Source of the DNA: Syntrophaceae bacterium
GTDB lineage: Bacteria; Desulfobacterota; Syntrophia; Syntrophales; UBA5619
NCBI GenBank assembly: GCA_919902745.1
Contig: CAKKRN010000090.1
Coordinates: 1 to 14,331 of the forward strand
DNA length: 14,331 nucleotides
Direction of reading: 5' to 3'
Part shown: positions 13,077 through 14,331 of the stretch, piece by piece
Position numbering within the stretch: position 1 is the stretch's first letter
Layout of the letters: each line of letters opens with the position of its first letter
Translations under genes and position numbers: made by a program
The notes under the pieces: generated by a model
Databases searched by the model: none
What the model saw: the letters and a program-made list of their open reading frames with translations, nothing else
What the model was told of the DNA's origin: nothing

Positions 13077-14331
13077 ATGAATGAACTCATCGCGCTGCTT
13101 CGGCCCCGATTCCTCTCCTTCAAGAACGCCGGCGACTCCCAAAGCGCCGGCAACCGCCGGATCCGCTATCTTCTCTTCGCCGCGATCGGTCTGGCCTTCT
13201 GGATCGGCGCCTTCTTAGTCTTCTACCGGGTTCTGACCTATTTTCAGGGGATCGAGGAGTTCGGCGACGTCCTCGCCCGGAAGCTCCTCTCGATGGTTCT
13301 TTTGACCTTTTTCTCGCTCCTCGTCTTCAGCGGCATCATCGCCTCGCTCTCGAAGCTCTACCTCAGCCGGGATCTGCTGCTGGTCCATTCGCTGCCGGTC
13401 TCGGGAGGGAAGATCTTTCTGGCGCGCTGGCTGGAAAGCACGATCGACAGCTCGTGGATGGTGATCCTCTTCAGTCTGCCCGTCTTTCTCTCCTACGGGA
13501 TCGTCTACAAGGCGGGGCCTTTTTTCTACATGACGGCGGGGATGGCGGTCATCCCGCTCTGTCTGATCGCCTCCGCAATGAGCGCGCTCGTGGTCGTCAT
13601 CTCGGCCGTCCTTCTTCCGGCGGGGCGGATCCGGACGGTCTTCATCTTTTTCGGTCTGATCCTGATCCTGGCGCTCATCTTCGCCTTCCGTCTCATGCGG
13701 CCGGAGAGGCTGGTCAATCCGGAGAACTTTGCCACCCTGCTTATCTATTTGCGGGAGATGGGGACGCCCGGCTCACCGTTTCTTCCGACGACCTGGGCCT
13801 GCGACAGCCTCAATGCGGCGCTTTCGGGTCTCAAGGGCGAGGCCCTCTTCCATCTCTCCATCGCCTGGAGCTGCGCGGCGGCGCTCGCCTTCGTCGCGAC
13901 CTGGGTGGCAGGGGCGTTCTATTTCAAAGGCTACACGAAGGCGCAGACCACGGCGGAGAAACTCTTCCCCCACAAAAATGGCCCGCGCGGAAAACGCCAT
14001 CCTTTTTTCGAGAGGATCTCCGGACCGGCATGGGCGTTCACCGTCAAGGAGTTCCGGACCTTCTTCCGGGACCAGACCCAGTGGCCGCAGCTTTTTCTGA
14101 TCGCGGCGCTGATTGCGATCTACCTCTACAACTTTTCGGTTCTGCCGCTGGGGCAATCGAAAATCCGGACGATCTACCTCCAGAACATCTTTTCTTTCCT
14201 GAACATGGGGCTGGCCTCCTTCGTCCTGACGGCGATCGCCGCCCGCTTCGTCTATCCCGCGGTCAGTTTCGAGGGCGACGCCTTCTGGATCGTCCGGGCG
14301 GCGCCGATCTCGCTCAAGACCTTCCTCTGGG
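13077..14331 (+). CDS. ABC transporter permease, 3' end beyond the window
   Basis: The first 418 residues of a multi-pass membrane protein are present; the reading frame is open to the window edge. Hydrophobic segments lie near 31-53, 70-92, 123-145, 150-180, 186-205, 258-282, 338-355 and 370-392. Cytoplasmic stretches such as FTVKEFRTFFRDQTQWPQ (321-338) and FEGDAFWIVRAAPIS (398-412) are of the type seen in large ABC-2-like permeases (ABC_tran_2 group). It should pair with the ATPase encoded just upstream. The ATG at 13077 has GGGG six bases before it. An in-frame ATG at 13056 is an alternative with a weaker ribosome site. The substrate is unknown. Confidence 0.85.
   Translation, partial: MNELIALLRPRFLSFKNAGDSQSAGNRRIRYLLFAAIGLAFWIGAFLVFYRVLTYFQGIEEFGDVLARKLLSMVLLTFFSLLVFSGIIASLSKLYLSRDLLLVHSLPVSGGKIFLARWLESTIDSSWMVILFSLPVFLSYGIVYKAGPFFYMTAGMAVIPLCLIASAMSALVVVISAVLLPAGRIRTVFIFFGLILILALIFAFRLMRPERLVNPENFATLLIYLREMGTPGSPFLPTTWACDSLNAALSGLKGEALFHLSIAWSCAAALAFVATWVAGAFYFKGYTKAQTTAEKLFPHKNGPRGKRHPFFERISGPAWAFTVKEFRTFFRDQTQWPQLFLIAALIAIYLYNFSVLPLGQSKIRTIYLQNIFSFLNMGLASFVLTAIAARFVYPAVSFEGDAFWIVRAAPISLKTFLW

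Noticed and set aside
12908..13084. Annotating the 58-codon frame as a real protein gene
   Set aside because: Most of it is repeat-element sequence with no protein-like conservation visible. It is reported as a possible translational relay rather than a gene.

Overview
The window reads as ordinary chromosomal DNA from a GC-rich Gram-negative bacterium. An LPS-precursor gene (kdsD) implies an outer membrane. The overall gene style, plus a long hairpin repeat with 'cttcgtaaaaagtcc' ends, suggests a deltaproteobacterial / Desulfobacterota lineage, perhaps Syntrophales-like. That taxonomic guess is inference only. No phage, plasmid, CRISPR, rRNA or tRNA gene was seen.

Left part (1-3968, + strand): a SulP-family anion transporter that carries a STAS domain and a C-terminal cyclic-nucleotide-binding domain, then a two-domain PPK2 protein (polyphosphate:AMP phosphotransferase, pap) with its own perfect Shine-Dalgarno and a plausible promoter. 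A 215-bp convergent intergenic region (3969-4183) follows. It holds a 31-bp perfect palindrome, which acts as a good intrinsic terminator only for the minus strand, and a compact double-hairpin repeat with 11-bp inverted ends.

Middle (4184-9448, - strand): a tightly coupled four-gene operon read from a near-consensus promoter (TTGACA-N17-TATAGT, 9420-9448). Its order is ppk1 (polyphosphate kinase), a stand-alone HD protein resembling the C-terminal domain of Ppx/GppA exopolyphosphatases, a calcineurin-like metallophosphoesterase, and a CYTH-CHAD protein. Every junction overlaps by 4-10 bp. With the convergent pap gene this makes a polyphosphate island: synthesis (Ppk1), use to phosphorylate AMP (Pap), binding or triphosphate chemistry (CYTH-CHAD) and two uncharacterised hydrolase-like partners. 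This is the part most likely to hide an undescribed system.

Right part (9503-14331): kdsD (arabinose-5-phosphate isomerase, minus strand) is divergent from a three-gene plus-strand cluster of membrane-anchored transglutaminase-like protein, ABC ATPase and ABC permease (cut by the window end). The divergent 200-bp region contains a perfect TTGACA-N17-TATAAT promoter for the cluster and a good sigma70-like promoter for kdsD. A 125-bp long-hairpin element with 21-bp perfect inverted ends sits between the ATPase and permease genes, within the presumed operon. It is crossed by an open 58-codon frame that overlaps both flanking genes.
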